This document shows, one piece after another, positions 47,473 through 55,930 of a DNA stretch of 64,000 nucleotides. The translations under genes and the position numbers were made by a program. Source of the DNA: Altericroceibacterium endophyticum. Its GTDB lineage: Bacteria; Pseudomonadota; Alphaproteobacteria; Sphingomonadales; Sphingomonadaceae. Under the pieces are notes generated by a model that was not told where the DNA came from, made no database searches, and saw only the letters and a program-made list of their open reading frames with translations. Within the stretch, counting starts at the first letter, position 1. Each line of letters opens with the position of its first letter. The stretch spans positions 248,001 to 312,000 of the forward strand of contig NZ_WTYT01000003.1 in assembly GCF_009827595.1 (NCBI RefSeq). Reading direction: 5' to 3'.

Positions 47473-48462
47473 TCAAACCTCAGCCCGCATGGCCTCCATG
47501 GTCAGCGACAGCGAATGGCGGCGCGCGGCGGGGTCGAATGTGGCACCAGACAGAATGAGTTCGTCCGCCTGTGTGCGGTCCAGAAAGGCGCCGATGTGTT
47601 TCCTCACCGTGGCGGGGGAGCCGACCGCCCGGGCCACATCCATTCCTGCCAGCATGGCCTGCGCCGGTCCGGGCAGCGAATCGCGGTAACCGGGGACGGG
47701 CAGTGGAAGCTTGCCCGGATCACCACTGCGCAAGCGGACAAAGGACTGATCGCCCGATGATGCCAGCAATTGAGCCTCCGCATCACTTTCAGCGGTAATC
47801 ACTGTCATCGCGGCCATCGCATGGGGTTTATCCAGCTGTGCCGAAGGGCGGAATTCCTGGCGGTAGGTCTTGAGCGCTTCATCGAGATGCGCGGGCGCGA
47901 AATGGCTCGCAAAGGCATAAGGCAGACCGAGCCGGGCGGCCAGTTGCGCGCCGAAGAGGCTGGAGCCGAGCATCCACATCTCGACATTCGATCCAAGGCC
48001 CGGCGTTGCCTTGATGGGCAGATCGATATCGCCGGTGAGCAAGGCGCGCAGTTCCACGACATCCTGCGGGAAGCTCTCGGCCGAACGCATCAGATCCTTG
48101 CGCAGCGCCTGCGCAATCCGTCCGCCCGCACCGGGAGCGCGGCCCAGGCCCAGATCAACCCGCCCGGGAAACAGCGCCTCCAGCGTGCCGAATTGTTCGG
48201 CAATCACGAAGGGGTTGTGATTGGGCAGCATGATCCCGCCGGAACCGATGCGAATAGTGCTGGTGACATGGCCGATATGGGACAGGGCAACCGCCGTGGC
48301 ACCGCCGGCAATGCCCTCGGTGGCGTGATGTTCGGCCACCCAGAAGCGTTTATAACCTTGCTCCTCGGCCGTCTGTGCCAGCTTGCCGGCCTCCAACAAG
48401 GCGCCGGAAACGTCACTGCCTTCGCGGACGGGGATGAGGTCGAGAACGGAAAAGGGGGTCAT
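47473..48462 (-). CDS. LLM-class flavin-dependent oxidoreductase
   Basis: A 329-residue luciferase-like monooxygenase relative. The N-terminus VLDLIPVREG, RFWVAEHHATEGIAGGATAV, LGTLEALFPGRVDLGLGR-type (QFGTLEALFPGRVDLGLGR) blocks are those of the YhbW/MsnO8 subfamily. These use reduced flavin and oxygen on undefined substrates. The start overlaps the stop of the TPR gene by one base (TAATG), making the last gene of a three-gene operon (hydrolase, TPR, this gene). Confidence 0.9.
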   Translation of the reverse strand: MTPFSVLDLIPVREGSDVSGALLEAGKLAQTAEEQGYKRFWVAEHHATEGIAGGATAVALSHIGHVTSTIRIGSGGIMLPNHNPFVIAEQFGTLEALFPGRVDLGLGRAPGAGGRIAQALRKDLMRSAESFPQDVVELRALLTGDIDLPIKATPGLGSNVEMWMLGSSLFGAQLAARLGLPYAFASHFAPAHLDEALKTYRQEFRPSAQLDKPHAMAAMTVITAESDAEAQLLASSGDQSFVRLRSGDPGKLPLPVPGYRDSLPGPAQAMLAGMDVARAVGSPATVRKHIGAFLDRTQADELILSGATFDPAARRHSLSLTMEAMRAEV

Positions 48463-49289
48463 TACGGCGTCTCCTTCATTTGAGACAAATAGGTGCGGGC
48501 GGTGGCGGCCTGTTCGCTGTCTGAGTCGAGCGCGATGACCGATTCCCAGCTTGCCCGTGCGGCCTCACTGTCACCGGCCAGCATGGCGATAACGCCTGCC
48601 TCCAAGCCGATTCGCGGGTCTTGCGGGGCAAGGCCCGCGGCGGTGCGGATCTGCATCTGGGCATCTTCCAGCCTGTCTTCACGCCGGGAAAGCGTTGCCG
48701 AAAGCAGCCATGCTTCGGAATTTTGTGCGGCATCCTGCCGGGCCGTTGCCAGCGCCTGCCGCGCTTCGTCCATTCGGCCCAGCCCGACCAGGGTCCGTGC
48801 CCGGTCCACTTCGATGCCGCCGCTTACCATCGGATCACCGGTCAGCGCGGCATCGCGCAAGGCCAGATCGAGCGTGCCCAGCGCATCCTCCAGCCGATTG
48901 TCGGCCAGCGCTGCATTGCCTGCCATGGCGGCCAGTTTTGCTCGGCTGAGATGGTTATCTTCCAGCCGGGCATTGCGCGCCATCATGAAGGAATCTTCTG
49001 CCGCCTGCCAACGTAGCAGGCTGGTATAGGCCATACCCAGACATTGCTGCGGATAGCTGCGCTCCGGCCCGACGACTTCGGCCAGCCAGGTGGAGGCGGT
49101 GACGATGGCGGTTGCCGGATCCTGCCGCGCTTCTTCCAGGCAAACGGTCAGCCGGTCGCGTTCGATTGTGGCCGGGCTGGACATCGCAGTTTGGCTGGAT
49201 GGGACCGGAAGATCCGGTGTGGTTCCTTGCGCGGCCGTCTGCAGGAACAGCGGCAGCAGCGCGGCGGAAATGAGGGGTGTCAGGGGCAT
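48462..49289 (-). CDS. Exported TPR-like protein
   Basis: A 275-residue protein. The start at 49289 gives a hydrophobic N-terminus (PLTPLISAALLPLFLQTAAQG) that looks like a signal peptide. Residues 40-270 are helical with TPR-like repeats: AYTSLLRWQAAEDSFMMARN, AALADNRLEDALGTLDLALR, LVGLGRMDEARQALATARQ and AMLAGDSEAARASWESVIAL. It probably scaffolds other proteins in the periplasm. It lies between a hydrolase and a luciferase-like gene in one operon. Confidence 0.84.
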   Translation of the reverse strand: MPLTPLISAALLPLFLQTAAQGTTPDLPVPSSQTAMSSPATIERDRLTVCLEEARQDPATAIVTASTWLAEVVGPERSYPQQCLGMAYTSLLRWQAAEDSFMMARNARLEDNHLSRAKLAAMAGNAALADNRLEDALGTLDLALRDAALTGDPMVSGGIEVDRARTLVGLGRMDEARQALATARQDAAQNSEAWLLSATLSRREDRLEDAQMQIRTAAGLAPQDPRIGLEAGVIAMLAGDSEAARASWESVIALDSDSEQAATARTYLSQMKETP

Positions 49290-49305
49290 GCAATAGGGTC
49301 CTGTC

Positions 49306-50037
49306 TCAGCGGAGCGCCTCCACAGTGCGCAGCAACAGGGCAATATCCTCTTCGCGCGAGAGACGGTGATCCCCGCGCTTGACGAGAGTGACCTGCACAT
49401 CGTCTGAACGCAGGCGGGACGCCAGACGTAGCGAGATTTCCGGTGGCACTACGTCGTCATCCTGCCCATGCAGCAGACGCACCCGGCAATCGGCTTCGAT
49501 GATGCCGCGCAATTGCTTTACCCGTTCGCCATCCTGCCAGAACCCGGCATGGGTCGGCGTCGGCTCGGGGCCATAGGGATTATCGCGCAGCAGTGTTTCA
49601 CCGCCTTGCATGATGGCTTTTTCCTCTGCGGTGAAACCCCATTCGGTAAAATCGGGGGCCGCGGCAATGCCGACCATGCCCGCAACACGGCCCGGCAACA
49701 TGCGCGCCACCAGCAGCATCAGCCATCCGCCCATGGAGGACCCGACCAGAATGACAGAGCCGATAATTCGCTGCTCCACCAATGACAGCACTTCTTCGCG
49801 CCAACGGGACAAGGTCCCCTCGGCAAAATCGCCATTGCTGCGGCCGCAGCCCGAATAATCGAGTAGCAGACATTCGCGCCCTTCGCGCACCGCCCAGTCA
49901 AACAGGGCCGTGGCTTTGCTGCCTTCCATGTCGCTCATATATCCGGGCAGGAAAATCAGCGCAGGGCCGGTGCCTTTGATATGACGGAAGGCTATTCTGC
50001 GCCCATCGGCCATCTCGTGAAATTGAATGTCAGCCAT
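49306..50037 (-). CDS. Alpha/beta hydrolase
   Basis: A 243-residue cytoplasmic hydrolase. The oxyanion region is LIFLPGYMSDMEG, the nucleophile Ser lies in LVGSSMGGWLM, the acid in HGQDDDVVPPEIS and the His in GDHRLSREED. This resembles the short-chain palmitoyl thioesterase/YqiA-like group. The ATG at 50037 follows a weak ribosome-binding site; the open frame begins earlier. First gene of a minus-strand three-gene unit. Confidence 0.87.
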   Translation of the reverse strand: MADIQFHEMADGRRIAFRHIKGTGPALIFLPGYMSDMEGSKATALFDWAVREGRECLLLDYSGCGRSNGDFAEGTLSRWREEVLSLVEQRIIGSVILVGSSMGGWLMLLVARMLPGRVAGMVGIAAAPDFTEWGFTAEEKAIMQGGETLLRDNPYGPEPTPTHAGFWQDGERVKQLRGIIEADCRVRLLHGQDDDVVPPEISLRLASRLRSDDVQVTLVKRGDHRLSREEDIALLLRTVEALR

Positions 50038-50230
50038 ATAGGGATAGTGGGAAGTGGCGCGCCTATGCACAAGTGGCTGGTGCAAGTGATCGGTTGGCCG
50101 GTTGGACCCAAGTCCCGTCGCCCGCCCAGATAAATGTGTCCGAATTTAAGACAGCCTCCGCGGGGCTTGTCAGAAAGCCTTGCAGAGTGAGGCTTAGTCC
50201 ATCCTAATCCCTCGGCAGGGGGGACAATTG

Positions 50231-51574
50231 ATGATTGTACGGCCAAGGCAGGTTGGGGCGCGCGGCGCTCATCGCGCGTTTGACGATGTGCTTTCACGGA
50301 GTTCCGCCTTTGCGGAGGGTCAGCAATGGTTGTGCTTTATCTGGGGCCTCTATATCGGTTTGCGAATTCTCGCCCTGATCCCAGAGGTCGCACTCACTCC
50401 TGATGCGGATTGGTATTACGATCAGGCGATCAGTCTGGCGCAAGGCCGGGGGTATATGAATGGCGAGGGGGAGCCGAGCGCCTTCTGGCCGCCCGGCTGG
50501 CCCTTGACGCTGTCCGTTATCTTCCGGGTTTTTGGCGCTTCGCCGCTGGTGGTTGGTCTGTTCAATCTGGCGGCCTCGCTGGTGATTGGGCTTATGATGC
50601 TCAAACTGGGGCGCTTATTATCAGGCAATGAACTCGCCGCGCGGACCGGGCTGTTGCTGCTGGCCGTATATCCCAATGCCATTGCCTATGTGCCGCTTGC
50701 GCTGACGGAGGTATATTACACGGCCTTGCTGATGCTCGGCTGCTGGATTTTGCTAAGCCGCACCCATTGGCGCAGCTTGCTGCTGGCTGGTGTGATCTTC
50801 GGTGTGGCGACTTTGGTTAAGGCACAGACGATTGTCGTCATCCCGGCGATCTTCGCGATCGACTGGCTGCGAGCTGCTCCATTCTGGCGGCGTTTTCCGG
50901 CCTTGTTCGGTCAGGGTGCGCTGGTGCTGCTGGTTGCCTTGCTGACTATAGCCCCGTGGACGATCCGCAATTATCAGCAGCTTGGCGAATTTGTCCCGGT
51001 CTCCACCAATGGCGGCATCACTTTGCTGACCGGCAATCATGACTTTGCCACGGGAGATTACTCACCCGACGCACCAGTGGTACGGGAAGTGCAGAACCGG
51101 CCCGGTCTGTCTGAAGTGGAGCGCGACGCCGAAGCGGGCCGGATTGCGAAAGAATGGATTGCCGATAATCCGCAGAGGTTTCTGTCGCTTTCGGCGCGCA
51201 AAATACTGCGTCTGTGGCTGCCCGATGGGGAGGGGGAATGGGCCTATCAGAGCGGTGCGCCGTCTTATTATGAGTACCAGAGGCTGTATCGCACCCTGCG
51301 TTACGCCAATCAGGCATATTACGCGCTGCTGATGATCGGGTTTCTGGCCGCCTTCATGATGCGGACAGAGCTGCGATTGCGTGTGGGGCAACGCTGGGCC
51401 GGCTGGTGGCTACTACCCTATATGCTGGCGCTCTATCTCACCCTCATTTGCGTGGTATTTTCCGGTCAGTCACGCTTTCACTATCCGATCATGCCCTTCA
51501 TCTGCCTTACTTGTGGTTGGTTGCTGACGCTGCATTTATCCTCGGCCCGGAACCCCGCCATGCAGCGTTTATAG
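50231..51574 (+). CDS. Membrane glycosyltransferase, ArnT/PMT (GT39/GT83-like) family
   Basis: A 447-residue protein with about eight to ten hydrophobic helices. The first periplasmic loop has LTPDADWYYDQAISLAQGRG with the catalytic-type aspartate and a PPGWPLTLSVI segment as in ArnT-like enzymes. It would move a sugar from a polyprenyl phosphate carrier to an envelope acceptor. GCAGGGGGGA lies seven bases before the ATG at 50231. No LPS or O-antigen cluster is nearby, so the acceptor is unknown. Confidence 0.85.
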   Translation: MIVRPRQVGARGAHRAFDDVLSRSSAFAEGQQWLCFIWGLYIGLRILALIPEVALTPDADWYYDQAISLAQGRGYMNGEGEPSAFWPPGWPLTLSVIFRVFGASPLVVGLFNLAASLVIGLMMLKLGRLLSGNELAARTGLLLLAVYPNAIAYVPLALTEVYYTALLMLGCWILLSRTHWRSLLLAGVIFGVATLVKAQTIVVIPAIFAIDWLRAAPFWRRFPALFGQGALVLLVALLTIAPWTIRNYQQLGEFVPVSTNGGITLLTGNHDFATGDYSPDAPVVREVQNRPGLSEVERDAEAGRIAKEWIADNPQRFLSLSARKILRLWLPDGEGEWAYQSGAPSYYEYQRLYRTLRYANQAYYALLMIGFLAAFMMRTELRLRVGQRWAGWWLLPYMLALYLTLICVVFSGQSRFHYPIMPFICLTCGWLLTLHLSSARNPAMQRL

Positions 51575-51585
51575 TGTGCCGAGGG

Positions 51586-51789
51586 TTATGATGACGGCTC
51601 TTCACGCAGGAAAATATCCTCGATCGGGAGACCGAAGCACTCGGAGATTCTGAAGGCCAGCGGCAGCGAAGGATCATATTTGCCGGTCTCGATCGCATTG
51701 ACGCTCTGGCGTGAGACACCCAGCTTGTCGGCCAGTGCCTGCTGGCTCCAGCCATGTTCGGCGCGCAGAACCCTGAGCCGGTTCTTCAT
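51586..51789 (-). CDS. XRE-family transcriptional regulator (small)
   Basis: A 67-residue single helix-turn-helix protein. The HTH is WSQQALADKLGVSRQSVNAI with ETGKYDPSLPLAFRISECFG, a pattern of small Cro/C1-like regulators linked to membrane proteins. The ATG at 51789 overlaps the stop of the upstream gene (ATGA). It is the third gene of a minus-strand cassette and probably controls it through the repeats at 52395-52443. Confidence 0.92.
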   Translation of the reverse strand: MKNRLRVLRAEHGWSQQALADKLGVSRQSVNAIETGKYDPSLPLAFRISECFGLPIEDIFLREEPSS

Positions 51790-52193
51790 GCCCCGCTGAC
51801 CCGGTTCCATATCTGCCCCACGGCCAGGCCGACGCACCACAGGGGGAAGATCATGAAAACCGGCAGGCGCGGTACAGTCACATAGAGTTCGAGCAGGCCC
51901 CAGACGCCGGAAATCGTCAGAGCGAAAGCCGTCGCGATCATGAATTTGCGAACTTCAAGCATCCGCAAATATTCGTCTTCCATCTCGATCAGCAGCCGTC
52001 CCATGGCCCAGATCCACCCGAGGATAGCGAGCCCCGGCAACAGAGCCAGCCCGATATAGAGAGGGCTGGGCGGAGCATCATCCGGTACGAGGCGTACGCC
52101 AATCATGAATGTCCCGATATAAAGACCGGTCGCGATCAGAAAACGGCGCATGTAGCGGCGGAATGCCGGTGTGGAGCGTGGATGGCAGGTCAT
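51786..52193 (-). CDS. Small integral membrane protein of XRE cassette
   Basis: A 135-residue protein. Four hydrophobic segments: FLIATGLYIGTFMIGVRLV, IGLALLPGLAILGWIWAM, FMIATAFALTISGVWGLLEL and FMIFPLWCVGLAVGQIW. Between helices 2 and 3 is an acidic stretch (EMEDEYLRMLEVRK). Start at 52193 has GAGGAA nine bases upstream and overlaps the preceding stop. Function unknown; proteins of this sort occur beside small XRE regulators. Confidence 0.85.
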   Translation of the reverse strand: MTCHPRSTPAFRRYMRRFLIATGLYIGTFMIGVRLVPDDAPPSPLYIGLALLPGLAILGWIWAMGRLLIEMEDEYLRMLEVRKFMIATAFALTISGVWGLLELYVTVPRLPVFMIFPLWCVGLAVGQIWNRVSGA

Positions 52194-52372
52194 GATCCCA
52201 TTCCTCTGCGGCATGAACGCAGACAGCTTCCAGCGCTGGTAACAGCGAAGATGATGGCGAGCAGGAGGAACATCGTGTGGGCGTCTGTGTCCTCCACCCA
52301 GCCTGCCACATTGGCGATGGCCAGAGCGATAAAGACGAGCGCCCAGCAAATGATGCTGGTCATACGGTTCAT
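52190..52372 (-). CDS. Two-helix membrane protein of XRE cassette
   Basis: A 60-residue protein with two hydrophobic stretches (SIICWALVFIALAIANVAGW and MFLLLAIIFAVTSAGSC) and a basic end (CLRSCRRG). AGGGAG precedes the ATG at 52372. ATGA overlap with the next gene suggests three coupled genes: this one, the four-helix protein and the regulator. No function is known. Confidence 0.75.
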   Translation of the reverse strand: MNRMTSIICWALVFIALAIANVAGWVEDTDAHTMFLLLAIIFAVTSAGSCLRSCRRGMGS

Positions 52373-52394
52373 AGGTCAAGCTCCCTTGCTTTTA

Positions 52395-52443
52395 TGTAAA
52401 GCAAGATTGACTATCATCATGCCGATGTCAAGCAACATTGACA
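52395..52443. promoter_or_regulatory. Paired operator-like inverted repeats ahead of the XRE cassette
   Basis: TGTAAAGCAAGATTGACT (52395-52412) and TGTCAAGCAACATTGACA (52426-52443) match at 15 of 18 positions and start 31 bases apart, about three helical turns. The second has perfect arms TGTCAA/TTGACA. They lie 23-71 bases upstream of the first cassette gene, consistent with autoregulation by the XRE protein. Confidence 0.65.
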
Positions 52444-52483
52444 CGGGGTGACATCCTTTGATTGCGCTGCTAGAGGCCTGCCC

Positions 52484-52555
52484 ATGGCACATCGGCTGAC
52501 CACGACCACCACCACAACCACCCGGACTTCTCCGGGGCGGTTGGTCGCGGCCTGA
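52484..52555 (+). CDS. thrL: Threonine-rich leader peptide for thrS attenuation
   Basis: A 23-codon open frame of sequence MAHRLTTTTTTTTRTSPGRL followed by VAA and TGA. Nine of 23 codons are Thr, eight in a row (52499-52522). AGAGG at 52472-52476 is seven bases before the ATG. It lies 141 bases before thrS on the same strand. The arrangement copies pheM-pheST, in which a leader peptide senses charged tRNA. The name thrL is by analogy; it is too short for automatic gene finding. Confidence 0.85.
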   Translation: MAHRLTTTTTTTTRTSPGRLVAA

Positions 52556-52589
52556 TCCAAGCCGCCGACGCCGCCCGGATTTCGGGCGG
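52521..52589 (+). promoter_or_regulatory. Attenuator with mutually exclusive hairpins, thrS leader
   Basis: Three alternative stems can be drawn. 1:2 is CCCGG (52521-52525) with CCGGG (52532-52536). 2:3 is GGCGG (52536-52540), GTCG (52544-52547) and CGGC (52548-52551) with GCCG (52561-52564), CGAC (52566-52569) and CCGCC (52571-52575). 3:4 is CCGCCCG (52571-52577) with CGGGCGG (52583-52589). Stalling on the Thr run would mask 1, favour 2:3 and prevent 3:4. The 3:4 stem has no T-run, so the final step may not be simple intrinsic termination. Confidence 0.7.
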
Positions 52590-52696
52590 AATGGCGTCTC
52601 CTCCCGAAACCGTTAGATTAGCAGGACGCCGTATCTTCCGATGCGCGGCCCATTGTGCCATGGGCGGTTACCGGATGAGTATGAAAGACGAGTGCG

Positions 52697-54694
52697 ATGA
52701 GTGAAGTGATCAAGATCAGCCTTCCCGATGGTTCCGTACGAGAAATGCCGCAGGGTTCGACTCCGGGCGATGTCGCCGCTGCAATCGGGCCGGGGCTCGC
52801 CAAGGCGGCTCTGGCGGCGAAGGTAAATGGCGAATTGCGCGATATTAACCGCCCGCTGGAGGGGGACACCGAGCTGGCGCTGGTGACTTCACGCGATGAG
52901 GCGGAGGCGCTGGAGCTGGCGCGGCACGATTTTGCGCATGTTCTGGCTGAAGCGGTCCAGGCGCTGTGGCCGGGGACGCAGATCACTTTTGGCCCGGCAA
53001 CCGATGACGGTTTCTATTATGATGTGAAGGCGCCGACGACGCGCGATCCCTTCTCGATGGATGATCTGCCCGCAATTGAAGAGAAGATGCGGGAGATCAT
53101 TAAGGCGGACAAGCCGCTACGGCGTGAAATCTGGTCGCGCCAGCAGTTGATCGACAAATGGTCTGCCGAAGGTGAAACGTTCAAGGCCGAATGGGCCGCT
53201 GAGCTGCCTGAAAATGAAGAACTGACCGTTTACTGGTCAGGCGATGACTGGCTCGACATGTGCCGCGGCCCGCATCTGCCCAGCACCGGCAAGCTCGACC
53301 CGCAGGCTTTCAAGCTGATGCGTGTGGCGGGTGCCTATTGGCGCGGTGATCAGAATAATGCGCAATTGACGCGTATTTACGGCACGGGCTGGCTGAACAA
53401 GAAACAGCTGAATGCGCATCTCACCCGGCTTGAAGAGGCCGCCAAGCGCGATCACCGCAAGCTGGGCCAGGAAATGAACCTCTTCCACCTGCAGTCGGAA
53501 GCGCATGGATCGGTTTTTTGGCATCCCCATGGCTATCAGATCTGGCGTGAGCTTGAAGCCTATATGCGCCGGGCGATCGACGGGGCCGGCTATAATGAAG
53601 TCAAGACGCCGCAGGTGATGGATGCGCGCCAGTGGGAACAGAGCGGCCATTGGGGCAAATATCGCGAAAACATGTTCGTCATCCCCGATGAAGTCCCCAA
53701 TACTGAGGATGAAGGCCCGATTGTTTCCGACGCGGCTGAGTGGATGGCGCTCAAGCCGATGAATTGCCCGGCACATGTGCTGATCTTCCGTCAGGGGATC
53801 AAATCCTATCGCGATCTGCCGCTGCGTATCTATGAAAATGGCTGCTGCCATCGGAACGAGCCGCATGGTGCGTTGCACGGGTTGATGCGGGTCCGCCAGT
53901 TCACGCAGGATGACGCGCATATCTTCTGCACAGAAGACCAGATCGTCGAGGAAGTGCAGGCTTTCTGCCGACTTGCGGACCGGATCTACAAGGATTTTGG
54001 TTTCACCTATGCGATCAAGCTGGCGCTGCGTCCTGAACAGCGGTTTGGTTCGGATGCCGATTGGGACAAGGCCGAGAATGAGCTGCGCGATGCGGTTGTC
54101 CGCGCAGGGCTGGCGACGGAGGAATTTGGCTGGGAAGAACTGCCCGGCGAAGGGGCCTTCTACGCACCCAAGCTGGAATGGCATCTGACCGACGCCATTG
54201 GCCGCACCTGGCAGGTCGGCACGATTCAGTCGGACCGCGTGCTGCCCGAAAGGCTCGATGCGAGCTATATTGGCGAAGATGGCGAGAAGCACCGTCCGGT
54301 GATGCTCCACCGCGCGATTTTCGGGTCCTATGAACGTTTCATCGGCATTCTGATCGAACATTTCGCCGGTCGCCTGCCTGTCTGGTTGGCACCGGTACAG
54401 GCCGTGGTCGCAACGATCGTTTCCGATGCCGATGCCTATGCCTCAGAAAGCATCAGCAAGCTTCAGGCTGCGGGCATTCGTGTGGAAAGCGACTTCCGGA
54501 ACGAGAAGATCAATTACAAGGTGCGCGAACACAGCCTGGCCAAGGTGCCCTATCTGCTCGTCATGGGGATGCGAGAGGCGGAGGAAGGCACCGTTGCCGT
54601 TCGCACATTGGGCGAAAAGGAACAGCGCGTGATGAGCATTGATGACGCCATCACCATGCTGAAGGAAGCCGCGACGCCGCCCGATCTACGCTGA
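52697..54694 (+). CDS. thrS: Threonyl-tRNA synthetase
   Basis: A 665-residue class II synthetase. An N-terminal TGS domain (residues 1-65, [16 protein letters not shown]) is followed by the editing domain ([20 protein letters not shown] and [19 protein letters not shown]), the catalytic core with motif 2 ([20 protein letters not shown]) and motif 3 ([17 protein letters not shown]), and a C-terminal anticodon-binding domain. The zinc ligands Cys (MNCPAH), His and His fit the family. The start is preceded by a poor ribosome-binding site (GACGAG). A Thr-rich leader and attenuator-like stems are immediately upstream. Confidence 0.97.
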   Translation: MSEVIKISLPDGSVREMPQGSTPGDVAAAIGPGLAKAALAAKVNGELRDINRPLEGDTELALVTSRDEAEALELARHDFAHVLAEAVQALWPGTQITFGPATDDGFYYDVKAPTTRDPFSMDDLPAIEEKMREIIKADKPLRREIWSRQQLIDKWSAEGETFKAEWAAELPENEELTVYWSGDDWLDMCRGPHLPSTGKLDPQAFKLMRVAGAYWRGDQNNAQLTRIYGTGWLNKKQLNAHLTRLEEAAKRDHRKLGQEMNLFHLQSEAHGSVFWHPHGYQIWRELEAYMRRAIDGAGYNEVKTPQVMDARQWEQSGHWGKYRENMFVIPDEVPNTEDEGPIVSDAAEWMALKPMNCPAHVLIFRQGIKSYRDLPLRIYENGCCHRNEPHGALHGLMRVRQFTQDDAHIFCTEDQIVEEVQAFCRLADRIYKDFGFTYAIKLALRPEQRFGSDADWDKAENELRDAVVRAGLATEEFGWEELPGEGAFYAPKLEWHLTDAIGRTWQVGTIQSDRVLPERLDASYIGEDGEKHRPVMLHRAIFGSYERFIGILIEHFAGRLPVWLAPVQAVVATIVSDADAYASESISKLQAAGIRVESDFRNEKINYKVREHSLAKVPYLLVMGMREAEEGTVAVRTLGEKEQRVMSIDDAITMLKEAATPPDLR

Positions 54695-54707
54695 TCAAGC
54701 GAGCACG

Positions 54708-54738
54708 AAAAAAGGGGAGCGTTTTGCGCTCCCCTTTT
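54708..54738. terminator. Bidirectional intrinsic terminator after thrS
   Basis: AAAAGGGGAGCG (54710-54721) and CGCTCCCCTTTT (54727-54738) form a perfect 12-bp stem with loop TTTTG. T-runs exist for both strands, so it ends thrS and the convergent minus-strand genes. Confidence 0.93.
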
Positions 54739-54767
54739 CAGTTTCCGGATTTCGGGAGAGAAAGAAA

Positions 54768-54893
54768 TCAGAAAGGCAGGGTCTCGCCCGCCAGAATCAA
54801 AGCCATTGCACACCCCGTCACGATTACCATTCGGGAAACGGAGAGAATCCGATCGGCAAGAGAAGGGGCTGGGGGGGCAAAGGCTTTGTTCAT
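54768..54893 (-). CDS. Possible 41-residue membrane protein
   Basis: MNKAFAPPAPSLADRILSVS then one hydrophobic helix RMVIVTGCAMALILAGETLP. It sits 35 bases downstream of the agmatine deiminase stop, on its strand, and ends shortly before the shared terminator. The ribosome-binding site is weak. It may be a short stress or membrane protein of unknown function; a chance frame cannot be excluded. Confidence 0.5.
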   Translation of the reverse strand: MNKAFAPPAPSLADRILSVSRMVIVTGCAMALILAGETLPF

Positions 54894-54928
54894 AAAGCCA
54901 TAATCCGCCCAAAACCCTAAAGAAGCGT

Positions 54929-55924
54929 TTACGCCGTCGCACCCCTGCTTTGCCGCGGCATTTGCTGGCTGGCGCAATGAAAACTGCCGCCTCCGGCCAG
55001 CACAGCATCGGCCATAACGCCAATTGTCCGGCGGTCCGGAAACAATTCGCGAATCGCGGCCACACCATCATCATCATGCTGCGTGCCATAGATCGGCACC
55101 ACCACCAGATGCGATGTGATGGCAAAGTTCATATAGCTTGCCGGCTCGATCCGGTCGCCGCTTTCCACCCGTCCGGGGGAGGGGACATTGCGCACGGTCA
55201 GACCAAATTCCTCGGCCCGTGCCTTCGCATCCGCATAAATGCCTGCATTGGGGTCGTCCGGCCCGGTCGCTTGCGGCAGGGCCAGAATGCCCGGCGCAAC
55301 GAACCTTGCCAGATTATCGACATGGCCATCGGTGTGATCATTGATCAGCCCATCGCCCAGCCACAAGACCCGATCCAGCCCCAGATCACGCGCAAGCCGT
55401 GCTTCGATATCGCTGCGTGACAGCGACGGGTTGCGATTCGGGTTCAGCAGACATTGCTCGGTCGCGGCGACCAGACCGCTGCCATCAATATCCAGCGCGC
55501 CGCCTTCCAGAATCCAGTCGGCACTGCGCACCTCCAGACCGGCCTCTGCGGCCAGATCCGCGCCGATGGTCTGGTCACCCTCCATTAGATATTTGCCGCC
55601 CCAGCCATTGAAGCCAAAGCGCTGCGCGACGCGCCTATCTTCCTGCAGCAGCACCAGCGGTCCGGTATCGCGCAGCCAGACATCCCCATAATGATGCGGC
55701 ACGATCTTTACCGCTGTGCTGGTAAGCTGGCGGGCGCGGAGAGCATTGGCCCCGTCGCGCACCACCAGTCGCACTTCCTGACCGCTGTCCGCTACCGCAT
55801 TGGCAAAGGCCGCGATCTGTTCCTGCGCGCGGGCGAGGAAGCCCGGCCATTCGCTTTCATCATGCGGAAAGCCGATCCATAGCCAGTCCTGTTCGTGCCA
55901 CTCAGGCGGGAAATACGCATTCAT
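54929..55924 (-). CDS. aguA: Agmatine deiminase
   Basis: A 331-residue enzyme of the peptidyl-arginine deiminase fold that converts agmatine to N-carbamoylputrescine and ammonia. Catalytic elements: the WIGFPHDESEWPG opening, DVWLRDTGPLVLL, the acidic WILEGGALDIDG, the His in LINDHTDGHVDNLARF and the catalytic Cys in GGGSFHCASQQMP. The length is shorter than plant and Pseudomonas AguA (about 365) but complete. The partner N-carbamoylputrescine amidase (aguB) is not in the window. It is followed on the same strand by a tiny membrane-protein frame. Confidence 0.92.
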   Translation of the reverse strand: MNAYFPPEWHEQDWLWIGFPHDESEWPGFLARAQEQIAAFANAVADSGQEVRLVVRDGANALRARQLTSTAVKIVPHHYGDVWLRDTGPLVLLQEDRRVAQRFGFNGWGGKYLMEGDQTIGADLAAEAGLEVRSADWILEGGALDIDGSGLVAATEQCLLNPNRNPSLSRSDIEARLARDLGLDRVLWLGDGLINDHTDGHVDNLARFVAPGILALPQATGPDDPNAGIYADAKARAEEFGLTVRNVPSPGRVESGDRIEPASYMNFAITSHLVVVPIYGTQHDDDGVAAIRELFPDRRTIGVMADAVLAGGGSFHCASQQMPRQSRGATA

Positions 55925-55930
55925 GGATGA

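Noticed and set aside
52675..52704. Nine-codon frame overlapping the thrS start
   Set aside because: No ribosome-binding site and no Thr codons; the longer leader at 52484 explains the region better.
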